A stretch of 64,000 nucleotides of DNA from NCBI GenBank assembly GCA_936936565.1, contig CAKZIX010000002.1, positions 1 to 64,000 of the forward strand, read 5' to 3'. Within the stretch, counting starts at the first letter, position 1; each line of letters starts with the position of its first letter. Below are positions 34,929 through 42,870 of the stretch, one piece after another. The DNA is from an uncultured Nocardiaceae bacterium (GTDB taxonomy: Bacteria; Actinomycetota; Actinomycetes; Mycobacteriales; Mycobacteriaceae). The translations under genes were made by a program, and so were the position numbers. Under the pieces are notes generated by a model. The model made no database searches. It saw nothing but the letters and a program-made list of their open reading frames with translations, and had not been told where the DNA came from.

Positions 34929-35003
34929 ATGAGCGAGCGTAGCGAGCGAATCATCGGCACAGCGCGCCGTGCGCATGCCGAAGTCGAGCGAAGCGAGGCG
35001 TAG
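34929..35003 (+). repeat. Dispersed coding-like repeat (24-codon frame) in front of sepF
   Basis: A 75-nt element with ATG at 34929 and TAG at 35001-35003 reads MSERSERIIGTARRAHAEVE then RSEA. The strong GAGGAAGG (34911-34918) serves this frame, and the sepF ATG lies 2 nt after its stop. It contains GAGCGTAGCGAGCGA and GAGCGAAGCGAGGCG, near-repeats of each other. From memory, this peptide and DNA pattern recurs near gene starts in many mycobacterial and nocardial genomes, so I regard it as a dispersed repeat inserted in the sepF leader. Whether it is translated as a coupling leader is unknown. Confidence 0.6.
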
Positions 35004-35005
35004 GC

Positions 35006-35686
35006 ATGAGCACCCTGCACAAGTTCAAGGCGTACTTCGGCATGGTTCCGCTCGAAGACTACGAGGACGACTACATCGACGAGCCCGCCCCGGCGCGGCG
35101 CCCGGCGCGCAATCGTGAACCGGCCCGTGACTACGCCGATGTCGACGACGCCGACTACCGCTCCTGGGTCGGCTACGGCCGCGGCGGCGAGCGCGGCGAG
35201 TACCACCAGGACGACTTCCGGCGCGAGGAGTTCGACGCCGAACCCCGGCGCGCACCGCGGCTCGAGCCGCTGCCCCCGCGCAGTCCGCGCGTGGCTGCCG
35301 CCGCCGGGCGCACCAGCACTCGTGGCGCGCTCGCCGTCGACTCGGCGACCGAGGCGCGCCGTAGTCCGGCCTTCGAGGAGCCGCGCACGGCGCTCACCGG
35401 CGAGGCGGCGCTGTCCAAGATCACCACGCTGCGCCCGCGCGATTACGGCGAGGCCCGCACCATCGGGGAGCGGTTCCGGGAAGGCAACCCGGTGATCATG
35501 GATCTGGTCGAGATGAGCAACGCCGATGCCAAGCGGCTGGTCGACTTCGCGGCCGGGCTCGCCTTCGCGCTACGTGGCTCATTCGACAAAGTGGCTACCA
35601 AGGTGTTCCTGCTCTCACCTGCCGACGTGGATGTTTCGGCCGAGGAGCGCCGCCGGATTGCCGAAAAGGGCTTCTACTCGCGCTGA
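35006..35686 (+). CDS. sepF: Cell division protein SepF
   Basis: A 226-residue SepF. The amphipathic N-terminal membrane anchor MSTLHKFKAYFGMVPLEDYE is followed by an acidic, Arg-rich disordered linker (about 20-135) and the SepF fold from SKITTLRPRDYGEARTIG to the end, with NPVIMDLVEMSNADAKRLVDFAAGLAFAL. It tethers FtsZ to the membrane through the FtsZ C-terminal peptide; FtsA is absent from this lineage. ATG at 35006 lies 2 nt after the small repeat-derived frame and has no good Shine-Dalgarno of its own, suggesting re-initiation. Confidence 0.92.
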   Translation: MSTLHKFKAYFGMVPLEDYEDDYIDEPAPARRPARNREPARDYADVDDADYRSWVGYGRGGERGEYHQDDFRREEFDAEPRRAPRLEPLPPRSPRVAAAAGRTSTRGALAVDSATEARRSPAFEEPRTALTGEAALSKITTLRPRDYGEARTIGERFREGNPVIMDLVEMSNADAKRLVDFAAGLAFALRGSFDKVATKVFLLSPADVDVSAEERRRIAEKGFYSR

Positions 35687-35769
35687 CGGGGGCGGCGCGC
35701 CCGTGCTGGACGGCGCGCCGCACCTGCCCCGGCTTTGAAGCTCCGGCAACCATCAGGCAGAGTGAGTTC

Positions 35770-36072
35770 GTGGCCCTGTTTACGGTGATCTGGTTCGCAC
35801 TCTTCCTGTTCTGGTTGTTGCTGATCGGCCGCATCATCGTGGAGTTCATTCGCAGCTTCGCGCGCGATTGGCACCCGACGGGGTTTGTCGTGGTTGTCCT
35901 CGAGGGGATTTTTACGATCACCGATCCACCGGTGAAATTGCTTCGCCGGCTCATTCCGCCCGTGGCGCTGGGTGGGGTTCGCCTCGATCTCTCCATTATG
36001 GTGCTGTTGTTCATCGTCTTCGTGCTGATGCAGATTGTCGGCGGACTCGCCAGCCCGCAGGGTCCCGTGTGA
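35770..36072 (+). CDS. YggT-family membrane protein
   Basis: A 100-residue protein with two or three helices. The first is ALFTVIWFALFLFWLLLIGR, and the YggT core EGIFTITDPPVKLLRRLIPP (about residues 45-65) is intact, followed by LDLSIMVLLFIVFVLMQIV. The family occurs next to sepF in many bacteria, and division or osmotic roles have been proposed but not proven. GTG 35770 is the only start that keeps the first helix. Corresponds to Rv2146c. Confidence 0.87.
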   Translation: MALFTVIWFALFLFWLLLIGRIIVEFIRSFARDWHPTGFVVVVLEGIFTITDPPVKLLRRLIPPVALGGVRLDLSIMVLLFIVFVLMQIVGGLASPQGPV

Positions 36073-36088
36073 CAGAATGGACTCCAGT

Positions 36089-36094
36089 TACAGT
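36089..36094 (+). promoter_or_regulatory. wag31 promoter -10 candidate
   Basis: TACAGT at 36089-36094 fits TANNNT, with TGTGAC (36067-36072) 16 bp upstream as a possible -35. The start would be near 36101, leaving a leader of about 107 nt before the wag31 ATG. A TTGACA at 36110-36115 lacks a -10 at the right distance. Confidence 0.35.
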
Positions 36095-36207
36095 GCGATC
36101 GGAACAGACTTGACAGAATGCGCTAAGACTGAAGGGGCCGAATGGCGGCCTCACAAGCTCGGCCGACGCTGGCTCGACCGCCAACTGACGCGTGAAGGGA
36201 TCCTTCC

Positions 36208-37038
36208 ATGCCGCTGACACCCGCAGATGTGCACAACGTCGCGTTCAGCAAGCCACCGATAGGCAAGCGTGGCTACAACGAAGACGAGGTGGATGCCTTC
36301 CTCGACCTGGTCGAGCAGGAGCTCGCGCGGCTGATCGAGGAGAACGCCGACCTGCGGCAACGTGTCGGTGAACTCGACGCCGAGCTGGCCGAGGCCAAGA
36401 AGGGCCGCCCGGCCGCCGCGTCCGCGCCCGCCACCGGTCCCACACAGCGCGTCGAAGCGCCCAAGCCCGTGCCCGCCCCGGCGGCGCCCGCGCCGATCGC
36501 CTCCGCCATGCCCGCCGCGCCCGCCAGCGGCGATGCCAGCATGCAGGCCGCCAAGGTCCTCGGGCTCGCGCAGGAAATGGCCGATCGGCTCACCAACGAC
36601 GCCAAGACGGAGTCCGAGCAGCTGCTGGCTAACGCCCGCACCAACTCCGAGCGACTCGTCAGCGACGCTCGCACCCGTTCCGAGGCGATGATCGCCGACG
36701 CCCGCCAGAAGTCCGAGGCGCTGCTGTCGGACGCGCAGTCGCGTTCGGAAACGCAGCTGCGGCAGGCCAAGGAGAAGGCGGATGCCCTGCAGGCAGACGC
36801 CGAGCGCAAGCACACCGAGATCATGGCCACCATCAACCAGCAGCGCACCGTGCTGGAAGGCCGGATCGAGCAGCTCAAGACGTTCGAGCGCGAGTACCGC
36901 GTGCGGTTGAAGTCCTACCTCGAATCGCAGCTCGAGGAGCTCGAGAACCGTGGGTCGGCGCTGCCGGTGGACGGCGGCGACGTCTTCGCCGGAGACAACT
37001 CGAGCAACCACGGCAGCCTTGCCAAGGGCAGCAAGTAG
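36208..37038 (+). CDS. wag31: Polar growth scaffold Wag31 (DivIVA)
   Basis: A 276-residue coiled-coil protein. The N-terminal DivIVA lipid-binding domain is complete: LTPADVHNVAFSKPPIGKRG followed by YNEDEVDAFLDLVEQELARL. Residues about 70-110 are an Ala/Pro linker. Residues about 112-250 form a long coiled coil with heptad-like Ser/Glu/Ala repeats such as NARTNSERLVSDARTRSE. It marks curved membrane at poles, directs apical peptidoglycan synthesis and is a PknA/B substrate in mycobacteria. ATG 36208 follows GAAGGGATCC. Last gene of the dcw cluster, as Rv2145c. Confidence 0.94.
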   Translation: MPLTPADVHNVAFSKPPIGKRGYNEDEVDAFLDLVEQELARLIEENADLRQRVGELDAELAEAKKGRPAAASAPATGPTQRVEAPKPVPAPAAPAPIASAMPAAPASGDASMQAAKVLGLAQEMADRLTNDAKTESEQLLANARTNSERLVSDARTRSEAMIADARQKSEALLSDAQSRSETQLRQAKEKADALQADAERKHTEIMATINQQRTVLEGRIEQLKTFEREYRVRLKSYLESQLEELENRGSALPVDGGDVFAGDNSSNHGSLAKGSK

Positions 37039-37131
37039 GCACAGCTCCACCCTTCGCCGCCGTAGTGCGGACCGGGCCCGCACGCCCGGTCGCCTGCGGC
37101 GGCGCAGTGCGTGCACCGGGAGGTCGTCGTG

Positions 37132-37344
37132 ATGATGGCGGTGCTGGCGCTCGCGGCGGTGGGCTTTGCGCTGCTCGTCGTCTCGTTGACCACCGGATCG
37201 ATCGTCTGGGCCTGGGCCTGCATCGCCGTTTGCGTGGTGGGCGCGGTCCTGCTGCTGATAAGCGCGCTTGTGGTGCGCAATCGGGCAATCATCGAGCTAC
37301 CGCACAGCGAGCGCCCAGCAAGGCATGGTCGCCACCACAAGTAG
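37132..37344 (+). CDS. Small two-helix membrane protein
   Basis: A 70-residue protein made of two close membrane helices (about 2-22 and 27-48) and a basic C-terminal tail ending PARHGRHHK. GGGAGG (37118-37123) precedes a GTG at 37129 and ATGs at 37132 and 37135; the first ATG is given. It lies between wag31 and the ileS leader, a position often taken by a small membrane gene (compare Rv2144c). Function unknown. Confidence 0.6.
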   Translation: MMAVLALAAVGFALLVVSLTTGSIVWAWACIAVCVVGAVLLLISALVVRNRAIIELPHSERPARHGRHHK

Positions 37345-37374
37345 TGGCGCGAAATCTCGTTTGACGGGTGCCGA

Positions 37375-37587
37375 TAGAATCGGGATTACCAGCACCGATC
37401 CGGCCATCACCGGGGAGCTTTCGGAAGAACCGTGCGCCGCACGCAGTAGAACCGAACGGGCGAGCCCGTCACAGCTCGTAACGAAGCGGCTCTCCGCGTG
37501 GAGAGCAAGCGGGGTGGTACCGCGGTCGCAGCGCACCGGCGCTGCCGTCGTCCCCGTGCCAAGGAAGACGGCACGAGGAGTTCGCAG
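37375..37587 (+). promoter_or_regulatory. T-box riboswitch (translational, ultrashort stem I) of ileS
   Basis: TAGAAT (37375-37380) is the likely -10, giving a 200-nt leader. The stem CCGG (37400-37403) / CCGG (37410-37413) holds the loop CCATCA, whose ATC at 37406-37408 is an isoleucine specifier codon. GCTCTCC/GGAGAGC (37489-37506) is followed by AAGCGGGGTGGTACCGCGG (37507-37525), the T-box core; its TGGT bulge pairs with an ACCA tRNA end. Near the gene, CGTGCC (37555-37560) pairs with GGCACG (37570-37575) beside the Shine-Dalgarno, a likely sequestrator. Uncharged tRNA-Ile binding would free the ribosome site, as in other actinobacterial ileS leaders. Confidence 0.92.
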
Positions 37588-40500
37588 ATGTCCGAGCCAC
37601 AGCGCTCGAGCGCCGCCCCCGCCCAGTCTGGTCGCGCCGCAGGTTCCGCTCCTGCCGCCCAGCGTTACCCCCGTGTCGACATCGCCGGGGACACCTTCCC
37701 GGAGCTCGAACGCAGCATCCTCGCCGAGTGGGAAGCCGACGGCACGTTCCGTGCGTCGATCGACAACCGGTCCGGCGGACCCGAGTTCGTCTTCTACGAC
37801 GGCCCGCCGTTCGCCAACGGCCTGCCGCATTACGGCCATTTGCTCACCGGCTACGTCAAGGACTTGGTACCGCGGTACCAAACTATGCGCGGAAAGAAGG
37901 TCGAGCGACGGTTCGGCTGGGACACGCACGGGCTGCCCGCCGAGATGGAGGCCGAAAAGCAGCTCGGCATCAAGTCGGGCGACATCGGCGAGATGGGCAT
38001 CGCAAAGTTCAACGAATACTGCCGCGAGTCCGTGCTTCGTTACACGAACGAATGGCGCGACTATGTGACGCGCCAGGCCCGCTGGGTCGATTTCGACAAC
38101 GACTACAAGACGCTCGATCTCGACTTCATGGAGTCGGTGATGTGGGCGTTCAAGCGGCTTTACGACAAGGGTCTGATCTATCAGGGCCACCGTGTGCTGG
38201 CCTACAGCTGGTACGAGCAGACGCCGCTGTCCAACCACGAGACCAAGCTCGACGACGCCTACAAGATGCGCCAGGACCCGGCGCTGACCGTCGACATGCC
38301 GCTGACCGGCGAGGGAGAGCTGGCCGGCGTCAACGCGCTGATCTGGACGACGACGCCGTGGACGCTGCCGTCCAACCTCGCGATCGCGGTGCACCCGGAA
38401 CTGGACTACGTCCAGGTCGCGGGCCCCGACGGCAAGCGCTACCTGCTGGCCAAGGAGCGCCTGGCGCACTACGCGCGCGAACTCGGCGAGGCGCCCGAGG
38501 TGCTGTCCGAGCACAAGGGCGCCGACCTGGTCGGGCTCGGCTACACCCCGCCGTTCGACTTCTTCGTCGGGCACCCCAACGCGCACCGAGTGCTGGCCGC
38601 GGACTACGTGACCACCGACTCCGGTACCGGAATCGTCCATCTGGCACCGGCATTCGGTGAAGAGGACATGGCGGTGTGCGCGGCCAACGGCATCGAGATC
38701 GTGCTGCCGCTGGATGCCGGCGGCACGTTCACCTCGCTGGTACCGCCGTACGCGGGGCAGATGGTGTTCGACGCCAACCCGAACATCATCCGCGACCTCA
38801 AGGCCGCCGGAAAGGTGTTGCGGCACGAGACGATCGAGCACAGCTACCCGCACAGCTGGCGGTCCGGTCAACCGCTCATCTACATGGCCGTGCCGTCGTG
38901 GTTCGTCGCGGTCACCAAGTTCCGCGACCGGATGGTGGAGCTGAACCAGCAGATCACCTGGGTGCCCGAACACATCCGCGACGGCCAGTTCCACAACTGG
39001 CTCGCCGGTGCGCCGGACTGGAGCATCAGCCGAAACCGCTACTGGGGCAGCCCGATCCCGGTGTGGGTGTCCGACGATCCGGCCTACCCGCGGACCGACG
39101 TGTACGGTTCGCTCGACGAGCTCGAGCGCGACTTCGGCGTGCGGCCGACGGATCTGCACCGGCCTGCCATCGACGAACTGACCCGGCCGAATCCCGACGA
39201 CCCGACCGGCAATTCGACGATGCGCCGGGTGCCCGAGGTGCTCGACTGTTGGTTCGAGTCGGGCTCGATGCCGTATGCCCAGGTGCACTACCCGTTCGAG
39301 AACCAGGAGTGGTTCGAGACGCACTACCCGGGCGACTTCATCGTCGAGTACAACGGCCAGACCCGCGGCTGGTTCTACACGCTGCACGTGCTGGCCACCG
39401 CGCTGTTCGATCGTCCCGCGTTCAGAACCGTTGCGGCCCACGGCATCGTGCTCGGCGACGACGGGCTGAAGATGTCGAAGTCGCTGCGCAACTACCCGGA
39501 CGTCAACGAGGTGTTCGACCGCGACGGCTCGGATGCCATGCGCTGGTTCCTGATGAGTTCGCCGATCCTGCGCGGCGGCAATCTGGTTGTGACCGAACGC
39601 GGTATCCGGGAGGGCGCGGCACATGCGTTGCGGCCCTTGTGGAATGCGTGGAGTTTCCTGCAGCTGTACGCGTCGAAACCGGGCACCTGGCGCACCGACT
39701 CCACCCATGTGCTGGACCGGTACGTGCTGGCGAAGCTTGCCGCGCTGCAGGATTCGATGACGGCGGCGCTGGATGTCTACGACATCGCCGGTGCCTGCGA
39801 CGAACTGCGCGCGTTCTGCGACGCGCTCACCAACTGGTACGTGCGCCGCTCCCGGCAGCGGTTCTGGGACGAGGACCGCGACGCCATCGACACGCTGCAC
39901 ACCGTGCTCGAGGTGACCTGCCGGCTCGCGGCGCCGCTGTTGCCGCTGATCACCGAGGTGATCTGGCGGGGCCTGACGGGCGGGCGCAGCGTGCACCTGA
40001 CCGACTGGCCCGAGGCCGGGCTGCTGCCCGGCGACGCCGAACTCGTCGCCGCCATGGACGAGGTGCGCACGGTGTGCTCCACGGTATTGAGCCTGCGCAA
40101 GGCCCAGAACCTGCGGGTGCGGCTACCGCTGGCGGAGGTCACCATCGCCGCGCACGACGCGGATCGCCTGGCGCCGTACACCGACATCGTCGCCGACGAG
40201 GTGAACGTCAAGCAGGTCGACTTGACCACGGACGTGGACGCGCACGGCCGGTTCGAGCTGGTTGTCAACGCGCGCGCGGCGGGGCCGCGCCTGGGCAAGG
40301 ACGTGCAGAAGGTGATCAAGGCGGTCAAGGCGGGCGACTGGTCGGAGATCGACGGAGTTGTCAGTGCGGCCGGAATCGCCTTGCTCCCAGAGGAATACAC
40401 CCAGCGCCTGGTCGCCGCCGAGCCGGAGTCGACGGCTGCGCTGCCCGGCAACGCCGGCCTGGTGGTGCTCAACTCCGAGGTCACCGAGGAACTGGAGGCC

Positions 40501-40740
40501 GAGGGCTGGGCGCGTGATCTCATCCGGGAACTGCAAGACGCTCGCAAGACGAGCGGCCTGGAGGTCTCCGATCGCATTGATGTGGTGCTGGCCGTACCTG
40601 CCGACAAGCTCGACTGGGCGCAACGTCACCGAGATCTGATCGCCGGCGAGATCCTGGCCACCACCCTGGAAATCGGTGAACCCGGCGAGGGTGCCCTGGA
40701 GCTCGCGGGCGACAGCCGCGCCCGCATCACCCGGCGCTGA
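37588..40740 (+). CDS. ileS: Isoleucyl-tRNA synthetase
   Basis: A 1050-residue class I synthetase. HIGH motif as PHYGHLLTG (about residues 80-88), the CP1 editing domain with IWTTTPWTLPSNLAIAV, the KMSKS motif in DDGLKMSKSLRNYPD (about 630), then anticodon-binding domain. The overall layout is the long eukaryote-like type found in mycobacteria, which usually tolerates mupirocin (family knowledge; not tested). ATG 37588 has GAGGAG about 6 nt upstream, inside the T-box sequestrator. The 26 N-terminal Ser/Ala-rich residues are an extension. The vapBC operator begins 12 nt after the stop. Confidence 0.95.
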   Translation: MSEPQRSSAAPAQSGRAAGSAPAAQRYPRVDIAGDTFPELERSILAEWEADGTFRASIDNRSGGPEFVFYDGPPFANGLPHYGHLLTGYVKDLVPRYQTMRGKKVERRFGWDTHGLPAEMEAEKQLGIKSGDIGEMGIAKFNEYCRESVLRYTNEWRDYVTRQARWVDFDNDYKTLDLDFMESVMWAFKRLYDKGLIYQGHRVLAYSWYEQTPLSNHETKLDDAYKMRQDPALTVDMPLTGEGELAGVNALIWTTTPWTLPSNLAIAVHPELDYVQVAGPDGKRYLLAKERLAHYARELGEAPEVLSEHKGADLVGLGYTPPFDFFVGHPNAHRVLAADYVTTDSGTGIVHLAPAFGEEDMAVCAANGIEIVLPLDAGGTFTSLVPPYAGQMVFDANPNIIRDLKAAGKVLRHETIEHSYPHSWRSGQPLIYMAVPSWFVAVTKFRDRMVELNQQITWVPEHIRDGQFHNWLAGAPDWSISRNRYWGSPIPVWVSDDPAYPRTDVYGSLDELERDFGVRPTDLHRPAIDELTRPNPDDPTGNSTMRRVPEVLDCWFESGSMPYAQVHYPFENQEWFETHYPGDFIVEYNGQTRGWFYTLHVLATALFDRPAFRTVAAHGIVLGDDGLKMSKSLRNYPDVNEVFDRDGSDAMRWFLMSSPILRGGNLVVTERGIREGAAHALRPLWNAWSFLQLYASKPGTWRTDSTHVLDRYVLAKLAALQDSMTAALDVYDIAGACDELRAFCDALTNWYVRRSRQRFWDEDRDAIDTLHTVLEVTCRLAAPLLPLITEVIWRGLTGGRSVHLTDWPEAGLLPGDAELVAAMDEVRTVCSTVLSLRKAQNLRVRLPLAEVTIAAHDADRLAPYTDIVADEVNVKQVDLTTDVDAHGRFELVVNARAAGPRLGKDVQKVIKAVKAGDWSEIDGVVSAAGIALLPEEYTQRLVAAEPESTAALPGNAGLVVLNSEVTEELEAEGWARDLIRELQDARKTSGLEVSDRIDVVLAVPADKLDWAQRHRDLIAGEILATTLEIGEPGEGALELAGDSRARITRR

Positions 40741-40751
40741 AACCGGCGATG

Positions 40752-40793
40752 GCCAGCACGTTCCTACCATGGTAGGAACATGCTGGCTATCCT
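40752..40793 (+). promoter_or_regulatory. vapBC operator palindrome and promoter
   Basis: A 36-bp palindrome, 40752-40787, has half-sites agreeing at 17 of 18 positions, with a perfect core GTTCCTACCATGGTAGGAAC (40760-40779). TATCCT (40788-40793) abuts it as -10, and the vapB ATG follows 6 nt later, so the mRNA is probably leaderless. The palindrome covers the -35 region, as expected for VapB/VapBC autorepression. Confidence 0.8.
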
Positions 40794-40799
40794 GGACGT

Positions 40800-41048
40800 A
40801 TGAAGGTCGACAAGCTCAGCATCTCGCTTGATCACGAACTCGCCGACGACGTGCGCGAAGCGGCCGAGCGTGCGGGCTCGAGCGTGTCCGCGTGGATTGC
40901 CGAAGCTGCCGGAGATCGACTTCGTCGCCAACTACTTCGGGAGTTCTTGGCCGATTGGCAAGTCGAGCACGGTGCAATCACTCCGGAAGAGCTCGCGCAA
41001 GCGCGGTTCGATCTGGGTTATTACGATGTTCGTCATGATGTCGCGTGA
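40800..41048 (+). CDS. vapB: VapB-type antitoxin
   Basis: An 82-residue protein. Residues 1-45 (KLSISLDHELADDVREAAER then AGSSVSAWIAEAAGDRL) look like a ribbon-helix-helix DNA-binding domain of CopG/VapB type. The acidic C-terminal half would wrap the toxin. The start is fixed by the -10 element 6 nt upstream. The stop overlaps the toxin start (GTGA). It would repress its own promoter through the upstream palindrome and block VapC activity. Confidence 0.8.
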   Translation: MKVDKLSISLDHELADDVREAAERAGSSVSAWIAEAAGDRLRRQLLREFLADWQVEHGAITPEELAQARFDLGYYDVRHDVA

Positions 41049-41416
41049 TACTCGACGCCGGGGCGTTTGTCGCCGTTGAACGGAACGACCGCATGATCGT
41101 TGCGCGGTTGCTCGCAGCAGAAGCTAGGGGCGAAGTCCTTCGGACGCATTCGATGGTGGTGGCGCAGGTCTGGAGGGACGGCCGTCGACAAGTTCAGCTC
41201 GCAAGATTGCTGCGAACTGTCCGAATCGAAGATGTCGACGCGGACCTCGGTCGGCGCGCGGGGGAACTGCTCGGCAAGGCGCCGACGTCCGATCCTGTCG
41301 ACGCTGCGGTTGTGCTACTGGCTGCCGATGGCGAGGTTGTCGTGACGAGCGATCGCGACGACATCACCCACCTCGCCGAGGCGGCCGGCCGCAAAATCCT
41401 CGTTGTCGAGTGCTGA
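41045..41416 (+). CDS. vapC: VapC-type PIN-domain ribonuclease toxin
   Basis: A 123-residue PIN-domain protein. The acidic catalytic set is present: Asp4 in MILDAGAFVAVE, the Asp of DPVDAAVVLLA near residue 84, and Asp in TSDRDDITHLA near residue 103, with Glu residues between. VapC toxins cleave specific tRNAs or rRNA and stop translation when VapB is degraded. The GTG at 41045 overlaps the vapB stop. The pair is inserted between ileS and dinB, which are adjacent in M. tuberculosis (Rv1536-Rv1537). All motifs look intact. Confidence 0.82.
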   Translation: MILDAGAFVAVERNDRMIVARLLAAEARGEVLRTHSMVVAQVWRDGRRQVQLARLLRTVRIEDVDADLGRRAGELLGKAPTSDPVDAAVVLLAADGEVVVTSDRDDITHLAEAAGRKILVVEC

Positions 41417-41449
41417 GGAGCGTCGTACCGCCCGCGTAGGGTGCGGCTC

Positions 41450-42778
41450 ATGAGCGCGGACCCCACCGTCAGCCGGCGCTGGGTCCTGCACCTGGACATG
41501 GATGCGTTCTTCGCCTCCGTCGAGCAGCTCACGCGGCCCACGCTGCGCGGGCGTCCGGTGCTGGTCGGTGGGCTCGGCAGCCGGGGCGTCGTGGCCGGAG
41601 CCAGTTACGAGGCGAGGGTCTTCGGGGCCCGCTCGGCGATGCCGATGCATCAGGCCCGGCGGATGGTGGGGGCGGCTGCCGTCGTGTTGCCGCCGCGCGG
41701 TGCGGTGTACTCGACGGTGAGCAAACAGGTGTTCGACGTACTGCGCACGCGAATCCCCGTGCTGGAGACACTATCGCTCGACGAGGCGTTCGGCGAGCCC
41801 GCCGAACTGGCCGGCGCCAGCGCCGCGCAGGTGTGGCAGTACTGCGAGGGCTTGCGCGCACAGGTCCGCGGCACCACCGGTCTGGTCGCCTCGATCGGTG
41901 CGGGCAGCGGCAAGCAGATCGCCAAGATCGCCTCCGGCCTGGCGAAACCCGATGGGGTGCGGGTGGTTTCACCCGCCGAGCAAGACGATCTGCTGGCCGC
42001 GCTGCCGGTGCGCAAACTGTGGGGGATCGGCCCGATCGCCGAGGAGAAGCTGCGCAAGCTCGGCGTCGATACGATCGGTCAGTTCGCCGCCATGCCGCGC
42101 GGTGAGGTGGCCTCCGTGTTGGGCAACACCGTGGGTCCGGCGCTGCACCGGCTCGCCAGCGGCATCGACGATCGCGAGGTCGCCGAACGGGCGGAGGCCA
42201 AGCAGATCAGCGCCGAGACCACCTTCGCCGTAGACATCGTCACCGTCGGGGAGTTGCGCGGCGCCGTCGAGTCGATCGCGGCGGCCGCACACCGGCGCCT
42301 GCAGCGCGACGGCCGGGCCGCGCGCACCGTGGTGCTCAAGCTCAAGAAGTCCGACATGTCGATCGTCACCCGGTCGACCACCCTGCCCTATGCGACGACC
42401 GAGTTGGCCGCGCTCGCCGCGGCCGCCCAGCGTGCGGTGATCGATCCGGTGGAGCTGGGCCCGGTGCGCCTGGTCGGGGTGGGGTTCGGCGGCTTGTCGA
42501 CGAGCCAGCAGGAGTCGCTGTTTCCCGAACTCGACGTCGAGGACATTCCCGACACGGCACCCGTCGAGTCCGCGCGCGCCGATCCGGTGCCGCCCCAGTG
42601 GTACCCCGGCGCCGACGTTGCCCACCCCCAGTTCGGGCACGGCTGGGTCCAGGGCGCGGGCCACGGCGTGGTCACCGTGCGCTTTGAAACTCGCTCGACA
42701 GGCCCGGGCCCGGCGCGCACCTTTGCCGCCGACGATCCCGAATTGACCTGGGCCGACGCGATTGAGAGTCTTCTGTGA
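41450..42778 (+). CDS. dinB: Y-family DNA polymerase IV
   Basis: A 442-residue translesion polymerase. HLDMDAFFASVEQ holds the first catalytic Asp and the steric-gate region; ETLSLDEAFGEP (about residues 105-116) has the catalytic DE pair. The little-finger domain follows, and QQESLFPEL near residue 355 matches the QxxLF clamp-binding motif. The C-terminal extension with HPQFGHGWVQGAGHGVVTVRF resembles mycobacterial DinX (Rv1537). ATG 41450 lies 7 nt after TAGGGT (41437-41442), so likely leaderless. No LexA box was seen upstream. Confidence 0.9.
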   Translation: MSADPTVSRRWVLHLDMDAFFASVEQLTRPTLRGRPVLVGGLGSRGVVAGASYEARVFGARSAMPMHQARRMVGAAAVVLPPRGAVYSTVSKQVFDVLRTRIPVLETLSLDEAFGEPAELAGASAAQVWQYCEGLRAQVRGTTGLVASIGAGSGKQIAKIASGLAKPDGVRVVSPAEQDDLLAALPVRKLWGIGPIAEEKLRKLGVDTIGQFAAMPRGEVASVLGNTVGPALHRLASGIDDREVAERAEAKQISAETTFAVDIVTVGELRGAVESIAAAAHRRLQRDGRAARTVVLKLKKSDMSIVTRSTTLPYATTELAALAAAAQRAVIDPVELGPVRLVGVGFGGLSTSQQESLFPELDVEDIPDTAPVESARADPVPPQWYPGADVAHPQFGHGWVQGAGHGVVTVRFETRSTGPGPARTFAADDPELTWADAIESLL

Positions 42779-42870
42779 ATCCGCACCTGGGTCCGGTCCG
42801 GCCGGCGCGTGCTGGAATAGTGGAAACAACCAAGACCACGAGAGAACAGGACGGGCAGTTGAAGGTTGGC

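Noticed and set aside
37361..37366. TTGACG as a -35 partner for the TAGAAT upstream of ileS
   Set aside because: The spacing is only 8 bp, too short for a sigma-A promoter; the -10 alone is used.
37297..39996. Leftward 899-codon frame opposite ileS
   Set aside because: Entirely antisense to a textbook IleS and to the T-box leader; no start signal or domain.
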